Positions 1 through 13,150 of a stretch of DNA of 64,000 bases are shown here, one piece after another. The notes below the pieces were generated by a model, which was given only the letters and a program-made list of their open reading frames with translations, ran no database searches and had not been told where the DNA came from. The DNA is from Struthio camelus (Eukaryota > Chordata > Aves > Struthioniformes > Struthionidae). Position 1 is the stretch's first letter; every line of letters begins with the position of its first letter. The DNA is taken from NCBI RefSeq assembly GCF_040807025.1, contig NC_090982.1, positions 82,882,963 to 82,946,962 on the forward strand. The letters run 5' to 3'. Made by a program: the position numbers and the translations under genes.

Positions 1-2050
1 TGAATTAAGAGGTTTCTACAGCTGCCGGTCAGAAAACATTTATCCGAAATTTGCAGTGATTTTATGTTTTGCAAGACTTTTTTTATTCTGTCTCTTGGTA
101 AGTTCAAGAGACTGGACTACGAACCTTCATAAAACAGAATCAAATGCCATCTGCTGCTAGACTAGAATCCTCCTTCTCTGGAAAATTTAGAAAGCAAATT
201 AAAAATTAAATCATCTTTCCTTACAGCAGGTTTATTGGAACACCATAGGTAGCTGATTGCTCATGAAATTCCGCAATAGTGTTTACAAAAAAAAAAAAAA
301 AACAATAACATTCCCTATCAACAAGTTAAAATGTGTCTGAGGCTGGATAAGTTCAGACAGCCCACGAGCAGCTGAAGAGCATTGTGAGCCATACTTTGAT
401 TTACTCTCCTTACAAGACTAAGGAAGAAAGAATGAGGGTTTCTTTGGAGCTGTTAATTTCAGAGCCTTGCCTTTCTTGCTGTGGGGTTGCTGATTTAGAA
501 ATTTTAGAGATTTGGCCAAGCAGAGCAAAGAAAACATTGTCTGACTGCTGGTACTATTGCATAGCAATCAAAAAATTTCCATAAAACTTCTTAATTTTAG
601 ACAAAATAGTTCCTGATGGAGTAGAAAATTGTCCTGCTTGTACAAAAGAGCTGCATTCAGAAGTAGAAGACTAGTAGACATTCATAGTCATTGGTTAGGA
701 TAAAGGGACATGGATGTACTACTGGATGGGTTCTGTGAATGGGCAGTCTTTGTCCAAAGAAACAGAAGTTCTAAAATTCTTATGATGAGCATATGATTCA
801 GGATTTTATTTGATAGTGAGAGAGAAGGGAAGGAAGCTGCAGAATATATACAATTTGATATTAACCTAGCTTGAAATTCTAAGAAAAATTTCTGTGATAT
901 TTCTAGTTAGCTGTGATGCAGAAAATGTAGTTTCAAACTTCCTATGCTGTTTTCAGATCATCAGTTTAGAGAAGTTACAATAGCCTATAGTAATTTTATT
1001 CTGAGCTGACCTGAATCTCCATGCTTCTGAGATTCTCAAGGCTAGGGTGTATTTTCAGTTTCCCCTTGCAGACAGTAATTTTGAAAAATCAGGACGATGC
1101 CCAAACAGCATATTAAAATTAGAGTTGAAGTGCTTGTTTGTCAGTTCATGCTCCCAAATTCTGCAAAGTTAATGTTTGCATGGCTATAGTCTAGTCCCTA
1201 TCAAGGTTGTGCATATGGAAAAAAGGATGATTTTCTTGGCACATGAGATATTTTATTATGGTTGAGAATTTCTTAGCTTCAGAGAGAAACCCTCCCCTTC
1301 CCAACCCAGGGAATTACTTTATACAACAATCCCTCCCACGATCATTTACAGGCATAATGAATTTTTTAACTCAGTGTACTGGGTATTTGCTGCTTGACTG
1401 CTAGAACAATGCATTTATCAAGTTGCTTTGGAGGAGTTTGGGATTTGGGGGACATTTCATTAACATATTCCCTTCAGCAAATATGAGCCCAATTTTATGA
1501 TAAAGAAACAAAATTCCTTTAAAGAATAGACTTTTTATCCTGAAAATATCTTCTACATCTATGTGACAACTCAATCAGTTTTCAGGCTCCAAAAGTTTCC
1601 TCAAAACACTAAAAGTTGTATGATATACATTATGCAACATATATCTCTCTTTCTATATACAAATTTCAAGTTCTGCTAAAATATGAGTTCATTACTGAAG
1701 ACCTGGCCATTCATATATTTTGCTCCAGCAGTCGTGGTCAGAGACCTAACACGTCACCTAGCACTGTTGAGGAACAAAAACTATCCAAGGCTTTACTCCT
1801 GAGCACAGTTGTCTCCTGTTCATGCTTTATTTACTTGGAAGTCTCTCAGACAGTGAATGTTACTTTGTTTTTCACAGACCGGGGAGTCACAGTCCTTAGG
1901 AACAGCAGTCATCCCTGCCCTGTCCCCAGCATCCCGCCTCTGTGCTGTCTGTCCTCCCCTTGGAACGCACCTGTTCTTGTAAATTCTGAAAATAAAGGCA
2001 ATAAGTTATATTTCATGCTCAAAGATGACTTAGGGTCTAAACTGACAAAT
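1..2050. other. Intergenic DNA, no gene seen
   Basis: AT-rich sequence without a recognisable coding exon or RNA gene. The open frames here (for example 1616-2059 on +) have no family-like motif and no plausible splice context. A 16-base A run lies at 287-302. On the RIT2 reading of the window this is far 3' flank of that gene. Confidence 0.6.
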
Positions 2051-2051
2051 G

Positions 2052-2192
2052 AAGCATGATTATCCAGTTAAACAGCTGGGTAAACTGGGAGAGCAAGAGG
2101 TTCAGTGGCTTACCTGAAGCTGCAAAGATAGTGGCAGAGAGGAGAGAGAAACTCGTAAACCCGAATCGTACATACCAGACAGTCCTTCTTCA
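2052..2192 (+). repeat. Ancient MIR/L2-like SINE/LINE relic
   Basis: The stretch keeps the order of the conserved MIR/L2 3' region: a GGGTAAACTGGGAGAGCAAG block, then GGTTCAGTGGCTTACCTGAAG (compare the family's 'gaggttaagtgacttgccc'), then a 'gtggcagag' block, then a tail ending in cagacagtccttcttc. This is recognition of a degraded consensus by eye. The age is implied by the many mismatches. Confidence 0.6.
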
Positions 2193-5129
2193 AGATAGGA
2201 GAAGTCACACTTAGTTAATGAGCTGATTTAGACTGAAGCAGGATTTGCCATCAATTACAGACTAACATTATTGTGTCTAAGTTTGCTAAGCCCCTGAATG
2301 AACCAAAGGTCTGGCACGGCCAAAAGGGCCCCAGTCAATTCTGCTAACTGTGTAGTTCTTAAACAGAGCTGAATTGTCCTAAACTGTATTTATGCTAAAT
2401 TCCATGGCACCTGATGACCTCAATTAAAACCTTTCAGAGGAAATCAGAAGTGCCAGCAAGATCCTGCAAGATGAATGTCTGTGGCTTTCTCCTGCTAACT
2501 GCTGATATAAACTTGGTGATTTTAAAAAAGGTTTTATAGTCATGCTGCTGCTGTTTTTATCGAAGGTGTCAGAATGCCAGTAGAGATAATGTCTTACTGA
2601 ATGAGCAGCTTGCTTTCCCTGGTCCATTTCCTAAAGCACATAACAGATATCATTAGCATTCAGATAAATCTCCCTTTATGGTACATTTGATCACAAAGAA
2701 GAATAAGGTTGTGTTTTCCTAAAAGCTCCCAAGATTACACCTATTATGATCACTGACAAAGAGCTTAAACTTTTGTGTCGTTAATGACCTTTACTGGACA
2801 AGGCTGTAATGACCAAGAAGGAAGGAAGTTCTTAAGAATGAGCATAACTTGGCAAAAAAAGATGAAAGCTTGTGTGCCATTGGGCTTTAAAACATATACA
2901 TACGACAACTTAGAAGGTGCAGAGAACTGTATAGACCAAATTCCAGATGCATATATGAGCACCAAATTCCGTGCAAAATGCCATGGATCTATTCTGTTTT
3001 TATATCAGCTGGAAATCTCATCTGAACTCTTGAATGTTAGATAACAATGAGTCTTTAATTATAAAAATAAGAGTGATATAAACCCAAGCAGGTGAATAAT
3101 GGGAGTGGGTATACAGGACAGAATGTTGTGTGTGCAAATAGCAGTAGTAAATTGTTCAAAAGCTCAGCTTTGTTCAAATATTCAGCATAGTTGTGGATCA
3201 AATTGTCTTCATTTTATTGTGTACATTTTCAGGTGTACAGATATATCAGACTGCAGTGTTAAGACATAGCTCTATATCCTTGTAAATTCTCTTATCACAA
3301 CTTGCTCGCACAACTGAAAAAATGTACATGCAAGAGTTCAAAAACAAAACGTCAGATGATTAGTGTTCCTGAATATCCCCTTCTTGGAAATGCAGTTGAA
3401 TGAGTCTCTATCTCTTCTTATGACTTAGAGACTGTAACTTAAACTTTTCTAATGAATAAATAGGAGTTAAGACTTTTGCTTTTTGATTTGAATAGAAAAG
3501 AATCACACTGAAATGACCATAGAAATGGGCATTTATTTCAAATTCAGGTCAAGAATTTTTGAAGGTTCAAATACGTTTTCACGGTTTTAGTTGCAGAGAA
3601 CGATGTTTGAACACTTCTTGACCCTAGAAATAAGCAAAAGCTTTATAAAATATCCTTCATGGCAGGAAAGTTTTCTGCAATGATGGGACTAAAAAATACA
3701 ATTCTGAGGAGAATATATTTTTAATTGCATGTCAATTCTAATATTTCAGACTTGAGAAATAATTATCTAATTAGGAAAAAGTTTAAGTGCATTTTTAACT
3801 GTCCTGACCCACAACATAAATATATTTTGGATATATGTAGGATTTGCTTGAATGATTTTAAATTCCCACAATCACAAGTATGCAACAACTGCAGTCTCAA
3901 ATTGTTCATTTAATGTTAATCACAGTCGTTACAATGTGGAGCCAACCAGCTCTAAGGGATGTGACCTTATCACAGTGGACAGATGGCAAAAAAATTTCAA
4001 GCCATGTTAAACCTTTTCCTTCAACACTTTTTTATTCTTAACATATTTACTGCTGACACCATATATCAGTGTTATAGCTTCTGTTCAGGTGAATACAATC
4101 AGTTGGTAGTAATAGGTTCAGCTCTGGGAACCTTTCAGCCATTGCTTTCTGAGCTGTTTCTGTAAGAAACTGTCTGGAAGAAACAAGGAAGAAACAAGAA
4201 AGGAAGGGAGAAAGGTTTCTGTAGATCCTTCCGCTTGGCTCAATTCCCCTGCAGAGAGCAGAATAAATTAATGCAGACACTGTGTTTCTCTGGCTTAGAT
4301 GTCAAATTTTCTCTTGATTGGAAAGATCCATGGCTGTATAGAATGGTGGAGAAAGAGGGGAAGTGAAATATGCAAGAGAATTCAAATATATTTGAGAATG
4401 CTAAATGCCACCCTTGCAAAATCTTTTAACTGTCTCTTGCATTTGTAAGAGAACTATGTTCCCTTGCATCAGTGCTGAGCTTCAGCTACTCCACTGGGGT
4501 CTGCGATCCTAGTGAAAGAACTGGATAAAGTTTAAAAATAGAGTAGGAAACTCCCAGATTTACTGGGAGTAGAATGCAAGGAGGTGGGAGAATTGTGTCT
4601 CTCAGCAGCATGTAGCACTCATCCCTAATCAGAAGAAGAGTTGTAACGTTGTGCAGTTGCAGATGCGTCAAACTGTGAGTGCATAGCATGTGTTCTGGAC
4701 TGGAAGCTTCCTAGTGCAACTTAACAGTTGTATGTGCAACGAGACCCAGTGCCCCATAACTTTGAAAAATGCAAAGGACTATGTTTGCAGAAAGGAACAA
4801 AATCCTCAAGCTCTCTTTACTGACTGATAGACCTACTATAAATGCTAGTGTCTAGAGGCCTATATGATGCTAATCAGTAGTTCCTTTAGCTCTAGTGGTG
4901 ACAAGCTGGTTTCTATTGATCTAGGATTTGATCACGAAAACTCTAAACAGTGCTGTGACACGTGGGACAGAAAGGTAGAGGGCAGTTGGTTACATTTTGG
5001 GCATCAGACACCAACTTTTAACCTCATGATCTTTTACAAATAGAAAAAAAAAGTTAAAAAAATTGTTAAAAATAATACTGTAATGTTCTATTATTTAGAA
5101 AGCATTACTCTTAACTATCCCACTGAGGG
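2193..5129. other. Intergenic DNA, no gene seen
   Basis: AT-rich unique-looking sequence. Short open frames at 2775-3044 (+) and 4047-4280 (-) were read and show no domain, signal peptide or consistent splice signals. No RNA gene was recognised. Confidence 0.55.
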
Positions 5130-5710
5130 TGCCAGGGTGAGATTGTTCTCCTCTCCTCAGCCCTGGGGAGGCCTCACCTGGAGTACTGTGTCCAGTTCTG
5201 GGCTCCCCAGGACAAGAGAGGCATGGCACTCCTGGAGAGAGTCCAGCGGAGGGCTACAAAGCTGATGAGGGGACTGGAGCATCTCTCCTATGGAGAAAGG
5301 CTGCAAGAGCTGGGCCTGTTCAGCCTGGAGAAGAGAAGACTGAGAGGTGATCTCATCAATGTGTACAAGTATGTGAAGGGGGGGTGTCGAGAGGATGGGG
5401 CCAGTCTCTTCTCCGTGGTGCCCAGCGACAGGACAAGAGGCAACGGGCACAAACTGAACCACAGGCAGTTCGGTCTGAACATGAGGAAAAACTTCTTTCC
5501 TGTGAGGGTGACAGAGCACTGGAAGAGGTTGCCCAGAGAGGTAGTGGAGTCTCCTTCCCTGGAGATATTCAAAACCCGTCTGGATGTGATCCTGGGCAAT
5601 GCACTCCAGAGGACCCAGCTTGAGCAGGGAGGTTGGACTAGATGATCTCCTGAGGTCCCTTCCAAGCTTGGCCATTCTGTGATTCTGTGATTCTTTGATT
5701 CTGTGATTTT
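5130..5710 (+). mobile_element. 5'-truncated CR1 LINE (avian type)
   Basis: A CR1 non-LTR retrotransposon fragment in + orientation. It contains the hallmark 'ctgtgtccagttctgggctc' block near 5188, the end of ORF2, a short 3' UTR ('gatgatctcctgaggtccct'), and about four copies of the ATTCTGTG-type tail at 5678-5705. CR1 moves by target-primed reverse transcription and is usually 5'-truncated, as here: only about 580 bases of a full element of several kilobases remain. Flanking DNA on the left is AT-rich and unrelated. The reading frame is unbroken, so this is the youngest-looking of the CR1 copies in the window. Because it lacks the 5' end and most of ORF2 it cannot be autonomous. Confidence 0.95.
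5133..5645 (+). pseudogene. CR1 ORF2 C-terminal fragment (after the RT domain)
   Basis: An open frame with no internal stop runs from about 5133 to the TGA at 5643-5645, roughly 170 codons. It reads ...[13 protein letters not shown]..., then [20 protein letters not shown], then [19 protein letters not shown], and later [20 protein letters not shown]. This is the conserved tail of the CR1 ORF2 polyprotein that follows the reverse transcriptase domain. The catalytic RT motifs and the N-terminal endonuclease are absent because of the 5' truncation. The apparent ATG at 5223 is an internal Met, not a real start. It should not be annotated as a host gene. Confidence 0.9.
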
Positions 5711-8700
5711 AGCCCTCTAAAAATTAGCAAAATTTTAGTCAGTCTGTGGCTGACTACAGAGCACTTATTTTAGACTAAAGACTTAATACTTAGACAGAAG
5801 CACCTACTGAGTGTCTTAACTGTAAAAAGAAGCTCACACAAGAAGCTTAGGTTGCTTTGAGGCCTATATATTTAACTGAGTTGAATGTGACCTGAGGAGA
5901 GATGCAACTTAAGTAATAAGGGAGGGGCTTTCAAGGGTGAAGTTGGGGAGCCCTCTCACTTCATCCCAATGACTCCAGTGTCCCAAGGTCCAGGCAGAAA
6001 TGCTGGCAAAGACAAGGACATGTGCAGGACAGGGAGTCTTCGGAGTGACTGAATGAGGACTGTTGCTTTTTTATCTACCTGAGCTGTCTACACAAGCATG
6101 CTACTTGCTCACTTTGTTCTTGATGCTTTTGAGGGAAATATATTTGGTATGAATGACAAAATTGCAGTAAAAAAAAAAAAAGAAAACTTGATTTCTTATC
6201 TTTCTGGCAAGTAACTCCCTCTCTTCCTTTCTGTGCCCCAAATTCTGTGCTTATGCAACTCAACACAGTGACCTGCCAACTAAAGATAGCTCTGGCAATA
6301 TAGGTGAACCAATATAGGTATTTTCATTATTTGTTATTTTCTCTTACCATTCTTATTATCTTCATTTTTCCTCTCTGTCTACTGTGTTAGGTTTAGAATG
6401 CTAATTTTCAGGAATACAAAGTGTCCCTTCTTTGCACTTGAGAAGACTTCCCAGGAAATCTGAGCCTACATTTGAATAAAGACTTGATTACCCTGCTGTA
6501 ATTATTGCTGCTGGTATTTATTTGCCTGTTTGTTTGTTTGTTTTCTCTTGGGTATGGAAAGTAAGAATCATTCATCATCTCCCATAAAACATGGTGAGTG
6601 AATTAAAATAATGTTCAGACAGACAGCGCACCAGATCTGGAGCCTTTGCAGGAGTGGTTTCCATTTATATGAGAAACCAGTGACCTGGGATGTGGAGGAC
6701 TGGGGTCAGGGACTGGGGAGGAGGAAACTGATTTCTCATGGCAATGCCTTCCCTGCACACCTCTTTCCTTCTGCTGGAGCAGTGCACAGCTGGGATTTGG
6801 TGTGACAGTTATTAGCCAGAAAGCACAGCTGAATGTAAAGTGGCTAGACAGACTGAGGAACTGCAGTGCTACTGAACCAAAGCTGAAAGAAAAGGTGCTG
6901 GTGAGTGAACTGGAAAGATGAAATGTGTACTTGGCTGGAATCTATAATAAAGCATGCTGCATTCGGTTTGGCTGCAGAGACTAAGCACTTATCAAAAGCA
7001 ACATATTCACATGTAGCAAAAGGCAGTATTATAACTATGTGATTGCTGAGTAGACCTTGTAAGGCTGTGCAGAAAGTTTCTTACTGTATTTCAGTCAGAA
7101 GGAGAAATAGATCTTTGCTGGGCTTGCAGGAGGAAGGGAGACTGATAGAGTCATCTTGGCTTGCAAAGGATAGGACATACAGCAAATGGGGATTTCACAG
7201 AGAAAAATTTTCTCTTTTTTTTTTAAAAAGAGATTTTGACAGCTAAGTATAAACTATGCTGACAAGTGTCAACTGTCCAATAGGGTTTATAAAAAATGAA
7301 GCCAGTAAGAGTCTATAGAAATTACAGAATAAAAAACTTTATGCTAACTTTTAAGTCAACAAGTAATCCGTTTCAAAGATGTGCTTCCCCAGTCAGGAAT
7401 TCATAGGTAAAATTGTAAGTGGGTAAAAATCCTCCTAGCCTCTTTTAAATCAGCCTTATCTTCTCTAATAATTTAAAGGTTCTAAATTAAATCACAGGAC
7501 CAGTCACAAATTCCATACTTTATCTTAGACTATGGCTAAGATTAGAAAGCAACCCAACATTTTATATTTTTCCATAGAAGGAAGTGAAAAAGAAAATATA
7601 AATAGAAAATGCTGTTTTTCATTGCTGAAACCCTTTTTATTCAGAGGTACAAAGTAGCTAAACTCCTTTAGATTTGGTCCTGTGTAAACAGGAACAAGTG
7701 TTGTGATACCCACTGGTACTGAAAATAAGCAAGATTCAAGGATCCATAGTGAGAGATTAAAAACTACACTGCATATTAGCATACACATGCATATGCTGTA
7801 TAAATAAATAACGCACCATTTACATACTCACCCTGCAGTGCCAGAAACTTGCAGAACGCACTGACTTGCCAATACAGAACAGCATTAATTACAAAGCAGC
7901 GACTGTGATTTCATTACATGATTAATGAGTCTGATTTTCCACTGTGCGACTATTGATTGAAACTGTGTCTGGTAATTTTTTATGGATTTGGTACTCCAAC
8001 TATTCAAACTTAGACAAAGATACATATGAGATATGGGAATAACTTTTTGCATAGCTATTTAACTCACAAGTAATTACATGTGGTAATAGAGGAGAGGGGA
8101 CTGTTTGCTACAATGCCACCAACAGAGTGGTCTGCAAGAACCTCTGAACAGTTGGAAAAGATGAGAAAGATTCAAAACCTTCAAAGCTGCTATGCAGTTA
8201 CTGAAGATTTAAGGATTTTTTTTTTTTTTAAATCTTTTGCAAGACAAGGTTTTGCAGTAAAGATGAAACTGGATTGGACTAGCAGCTCGCTCTGTCAGTA
8301 ATACAAGCTGAATTTAAAAGGAAAGAAAGAAAGATTCTTTCTCTGTAAGCTAAGTCAGATGGTTAGCAATTCAGACTCATATCAGAATGGAAATATATGG
8401 CTGATTTGTTCCAGGTATTTTTGATTTAAGTAAAATTTTTAATGGGATAAGCACAAGTGAAAAAAAAAAAGGTGAAGTGAAAATAAAAATTAATATAAAT
8501 ATATAAAAAAGAAGTATATCCAAGAAGACAGTTGAGCTGTTCTGGCACCACACACAGCCCAAAGGAAGAGATGCTGTAAATTGTAGAGAAAAATGTTAAA
8601 AAATGGATATGCAGCTGACTTTAGAAAATATCAGTGCCTCAAGAAAACAAAAAAGCCACGCCAGTGAGATTTCTATAGGAAAAAGGAAGCTAAAAAAGAG

Positions 8701-11700
8701 TGGCAAAGAGATAAAAGATGCTGCAGATTTTGTAAACAGTGAACTGGGTAGAAAGAGACAAGAGAAGAGCATCAGAGAACAGAATGGAATAAAAAATGTA
8801 GGTATAGTGGAAAAAAACACTAGGAAAGCATTGTGTTCTGCGTGTCATTAACAGTTTGATCAGCTCTCAGGAAACGAGTTCACTTTGATGCAGCCCACAC
8901 TGCTACTTGTATAATGGAAAAAAAAAAGTAAGAAAAAAAAAGATAGAAGGTATTCAATCAGCAAGAGCTGCATAGAGAGTACTGCATTTGAGGTGAAAGT
9001 AAAAGGAGAGAAGAGGTGTTTGAGCTGTAAAAGGGAAGATGTCTAAAGAGAGAATCAGTAGCAACATTTTGTAGTCAACAAAGACTGGTTCAAGGCCCAA
9101 GGGAGACTTTTTGGACTGGGCACTGATAGAAACAATCTCATTTACTAGCAAAAGGAAAACAACGAATAGTAGAAAAGGTGAGTAATGCACATTGCAGTGT
9201 CTCTGGGAGGGATGTGGTAGAATAAAGAGCAGGAACAAGTGCAGGATGCCAGAGCATGATGATGATGTTGAACACGTTCTTGTAAAAAACATGGCTGTGG
9301 AGCACTGCACTTAATGATCCGAGCCAGTGTGAAACGGAGAGGGAAGTGGGTTTTTTTATGACAGTATCTCTTGCCTTGGGGGATCCTAACAAGCATAAAA
9401 CTGGCATGACTGGTTTCTGTTACCTCATGAAAGGTGGACAGCGTGCTTTGAAGAAAGAAAAAGGTACGTAAAGGATGTTGCCATAGCCAAATGTTCCTAA
9501 GATTTCCCCAGCAGATACATGGCCTTTTGATTTGAAGTCTAGCAGAGAACCCAGCAGCATTAATTTACTTCTGGTAGCTTCTCCCTTTAAATGTGGAAGC
9601 AAATGGCACATCCTAACTGGTAGGTAATAATAGTGTTTTTCCCCATCTATCATATGCGTGGTCATGACCATCTTCATAAAACTATCTATCTTCTGCATTC
9701 AATACTGCAATATATGGTTTCCACACTAAAAGATCACCATAATGTCTAATTATCTTATGTACAATTATCATTTTAATAATTTAGTATAAACTTTACATTA
9801 GGCCTTGACAGGTGAAAGAAATGGGCCAACAGGAATCTTATTAAGTTCAGCAAAGGAAAATTCTGGTTCCTGCACGTGGGGAGGAATAACCCCATGCACC
9901 AGCACAGGCTTGCGGCTGGGAAGGAATGCCATTAGTTCAAGAAAGTTTGAAAACATATGATGTTCAGAGTTTTGCTGAGGCATCTAGCATATTTTTGAAG
10001 AACAAAATAGAACAATAGAAAGAAAAATAACAGTAAGAAAAACATTTTACTTTTTAATAAAAATCTGCCTTCCATGGTACCTTTGCGTTCTTGAATGCTT
10101 TAAATAAACAAATTCATTCTTATTTTTGTTTTTTTTTTTTTTCATGCTGCCTCACACAGTTAGGAAAAGCTCAACATAAAGTATATTTGCTGAGACACTT
10201 CACTAACCTTCTTGAAACCATCTTAAACCTGATGTAGAAAACTGAGAAGAGCTCCACAGCTACATGCTGAGCCCGCTACTGTCCTGTATGATTTTAAGTA
10301 AGGCTTATCCGTAGTCTCTTTTGTCCAATGGCTGGCATTTTAAGCCTCTGTGGGAGGATTACTCTCTCTTTTCCATACTTGAGGCAATAGTAATTATACT
10401 AATCATCATAATAACCATAACAATTTATTATTAGTAGTAGTAGTAGTAATTTTCTACAATTATGCATGATATGATTTTAATTGTACTATTTGAAGGCACT
10501 CCCATTAACTTCTCAGGAGCTTCCAGTCAGGAATGGAAATATCTGTATGGGAAGGCCCTTCTAATTTCTGTCCTTCGTGGACCATTCTGCTTTCCTAAAC
10601 CTACTTTCCCTTTTGTGTTAGGATTCCAAGACTCCAGTGGCATCTTTACCATGCAGTTTCTTTCTGGCACTGCTTTCTGCCTTGTTAGCTCCTGGGGGTT
10701 CCTGAAAATGTCAGAGATGCAATTTATGATAATTTTCTGATGTCAGGTTAGAGCAATGTGAACCCGTGAAAGAGGCTGACAGTGCTGGCTGGTAGCTCCA
10801 CAGGATAGTCAAAAGTCAAAAGTAAGTCTGAGAGAGTGACAACGTTAATGTTTATGGTTTGATGTCTACAGATGAGTCCAGAGTGAAGATGTAACTAACC
10901 GTATGAACTGAGGGTGAATAGGGAAACATGGAAGTCTTGCAAAAGATCCTAAAATCTCCATGGCTGGAAAGCTGAGAAGGCAGGAAAGCCTGTTGTTGTA
11001 ATGCAAGGCTTTTTGCACGCTATCAGTATGTAGAAGAGTTTTTGTACCATGCAGCTTTAGAAAGGATGTGCATATTATCCTATTTTTAATGATTTTCTCT
11101 TCCTTGTTTTTGATCAGGCTCTAGGATCTTAAATCACTGCTGGTAACGCAGCAAATTAGAGTAGGAGGATCACAAATGAGCCTCTTTTAGGCTTTGTCTA
11201 CACTACAGTGATCTTCAATTTGAGGAAGATGCAGTGAAAGATTGTAGGATTTTCTGCTTTGGTAAGGATGTGCATTGTTTTTGTTTGTTTGTTTTCCATA
11301 AATGGAGAACTTTTCGTGCACTGATGTGAAAAGTTGTGACATTTCTGTCATTTTAGGGAGCAAATGAGGAGAGTAAACCTACGAGAAAGTGACAGTAAGG
11401 GAAGAAACTTTCTCTGAGGGAAGATGAGTGAAATTATAAGTCAAGAAATCCTAAGTTTAAGGAATTCCTAAGCAGGAATTTAGTTCCTGCTGTTTTATAG
11501 CTATTGGTAATTTTTCCATTTCCATCATAAGCCTTATAATGAGTAAATTTTCTTTGATGCTCCTTTTAGGAGAAAAGTACCATCTATCAGCTTCATAGAG
11601 AGAACGCATTAAGCCATTTAAATGAGAATTGGGACAAGAACCCAGATGGCTAGTCAGACAGAGTTACAGTGCAACCATTTTATCACCCAGACTTTTGGAA

Positions 11701-12789
11701 GACTTGATGCAAATGGGATGCTTCAGTAGGCCACACTAACACAGTACACGTTTCTGCATTAGCCACGCGCAGATAAATCATAGATAGGGACTTCCTTACT
11801 GAAGTATCTCATGCATGCGTGTAAATGGCAGAGGTTCAAGAATCTGCTTTTACAGGCTGAAATGTGTCCTTCACAAATAAAGTTTGTACATTTTCCATCT
11901 GGAAATACTTGATCCAAGTTTGCTTCTAAATTTAAGAATGGCAGAGAAAGAAGGGGAAGGAAAAGAAACCTCAATCAATGGGCTGCTCTCCTTTAAGTGA
12001 GTTGGTGAGCCTGCTCCTTGTAGAACGTGCCTCCTAGCTGATGAATTTTGACCTTTGTGATTTCACAGCACTGAGAGTAATGTCTGGAGAGCGTGCTACC
12101 AGAATATTTTAAATCTAAAGGCCATGAAGTTTGCCAACAAGTTCTTCAGGAAAAAAAAAAAAAAAAAAAAGCTTTAAGTACTCAATTTTTAGGTATCTAA
12201 CTTGAAATGTATCATTTTCATGTATCATATATCATCAGATATCATTTTTTAACACTGAATGTCCCTGCCTGCATTCAGATATAGACAAAGGGTTGATGGT
12301 TACAGAAAAAAAACAGTAAACTCATATTAAGAAGTTATAAAGACAGAAAGGAAAATTGTAACCACCTCATTTAAACCTCCTATATTAACAAGGACCATAG
12401 ACTTTCCCTGAACTGACTCCTGTGTGAATTAGAAGATAATTATTAGGGAGAAAAAACAAAACAAAACACATCCCATCTCCATTAAAAATTGTCAGTGACG
12501 GAATCTGAAGCACTAAATCAAACTGCAAGTGAGGCTAACTATAGAAAAGATCAATCTTTTGTGTATATTTCTCAAGATAAATAAGAACAATAAATGTCTT
12601 ACTTATATAAAGAAGGTACAGTATGCCTTGAGAACAGAATAAATAGCAATGCATTTAAGAAAAGGGGAAAAGTTACATTTTTCATACCGGTCCATAGGCC
12701 TGGTAATCTGCCCTCAGAGATTTAACAAATAAGGACATAGAAAAAAGCGTTATTATAATACTTAACATCACATTTGAACCAAGTTGAAC
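5711..12789. other. Intergenic DNA with simple-sequence tracts
   Basis: No coding exon or structured RNA was recognised. Minor tracts are TTTG repeats near 6527-6544, an ATT/TAG trinucleotide run around 10424-10449, and A20 at 12151-12170. The open frames at 8603-8851 (+), 8954-9310 (-), 9420-9698 (-) and 10462-10740 (+) were inspected. The first is A-rich and lysine-heavy as expected by chance, and none shows a known domain. Confidence 0.5.
12151..12170 (+). repeat. Poly(A) tract, 20 bases
   Basis: An uninterrupted run of 20 A follows 'gttcttcagg'. There is no AATAAA closely upstream and no recognisable retrocopy, so it is a mononucleotide microsatellite rather than a retroposed mRNA tail. 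Confidence 0.85.
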
Positions 12790-13150
12790 TAGCTGGATAT
12801 CTTTCACTGAGAAGATAATTGATTTCCTCCAGAGAATATGTTAGATCTCATTTGTTTGGACTTCAATAAAACGTTTGATTTGGTACATGTAGGAAATGCT
12901 AGTGATATTTGAGAAGAAAGAGAAGAATATTGTAATTGCATGATGGATAAGGAGCTGGCGACCCAGGCCCTGTTAGCTCCTGGAAAGCTAAATTGTATTG
13001 CTAGGGAATAGATATTAATGGTGTTTCTCCAAGATTAGTCAGGACAAGGATTTCTGCTATTTTTTTAATTATTTTTATAAATGACTTCAGTATAATATCA
13101 ATCAAACTAACAATATATAGCTAAGTTTAGCAAAATAGAAACAGATACTC
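12790..13150 (+). mobile_element. Ancient CR1-like LINE fragment, RT region
   Basis: A heavily decayed LINE fragment in + orientation. The frame starting at 12844 reads DLICLDFNKTFDLVHVG, which matches the CR1 reverse-transcriptase motif 'LDFSKAFDTVPHG' that carries the first catalytic Asp. About 200 bases on, the DNA around 13068-13095 reads IIFINDFS, matching the later 'LFNIFINDL' block, followed by remnants of the region before the FADD motif. The spacing between blocks suits CR1, but stops and indels break the frame. The similarity is to the old CR1 lineages shared by turtles, crocodilians and birds rather than to the young avian copies. Edges are approximate. Confidence 0.7.

Noticed and set aside
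5157..5675. 172-codon minus-strand open frame
   Set aside because: Antisense shadow of the CR1 ORF2 fragment on the + strand.
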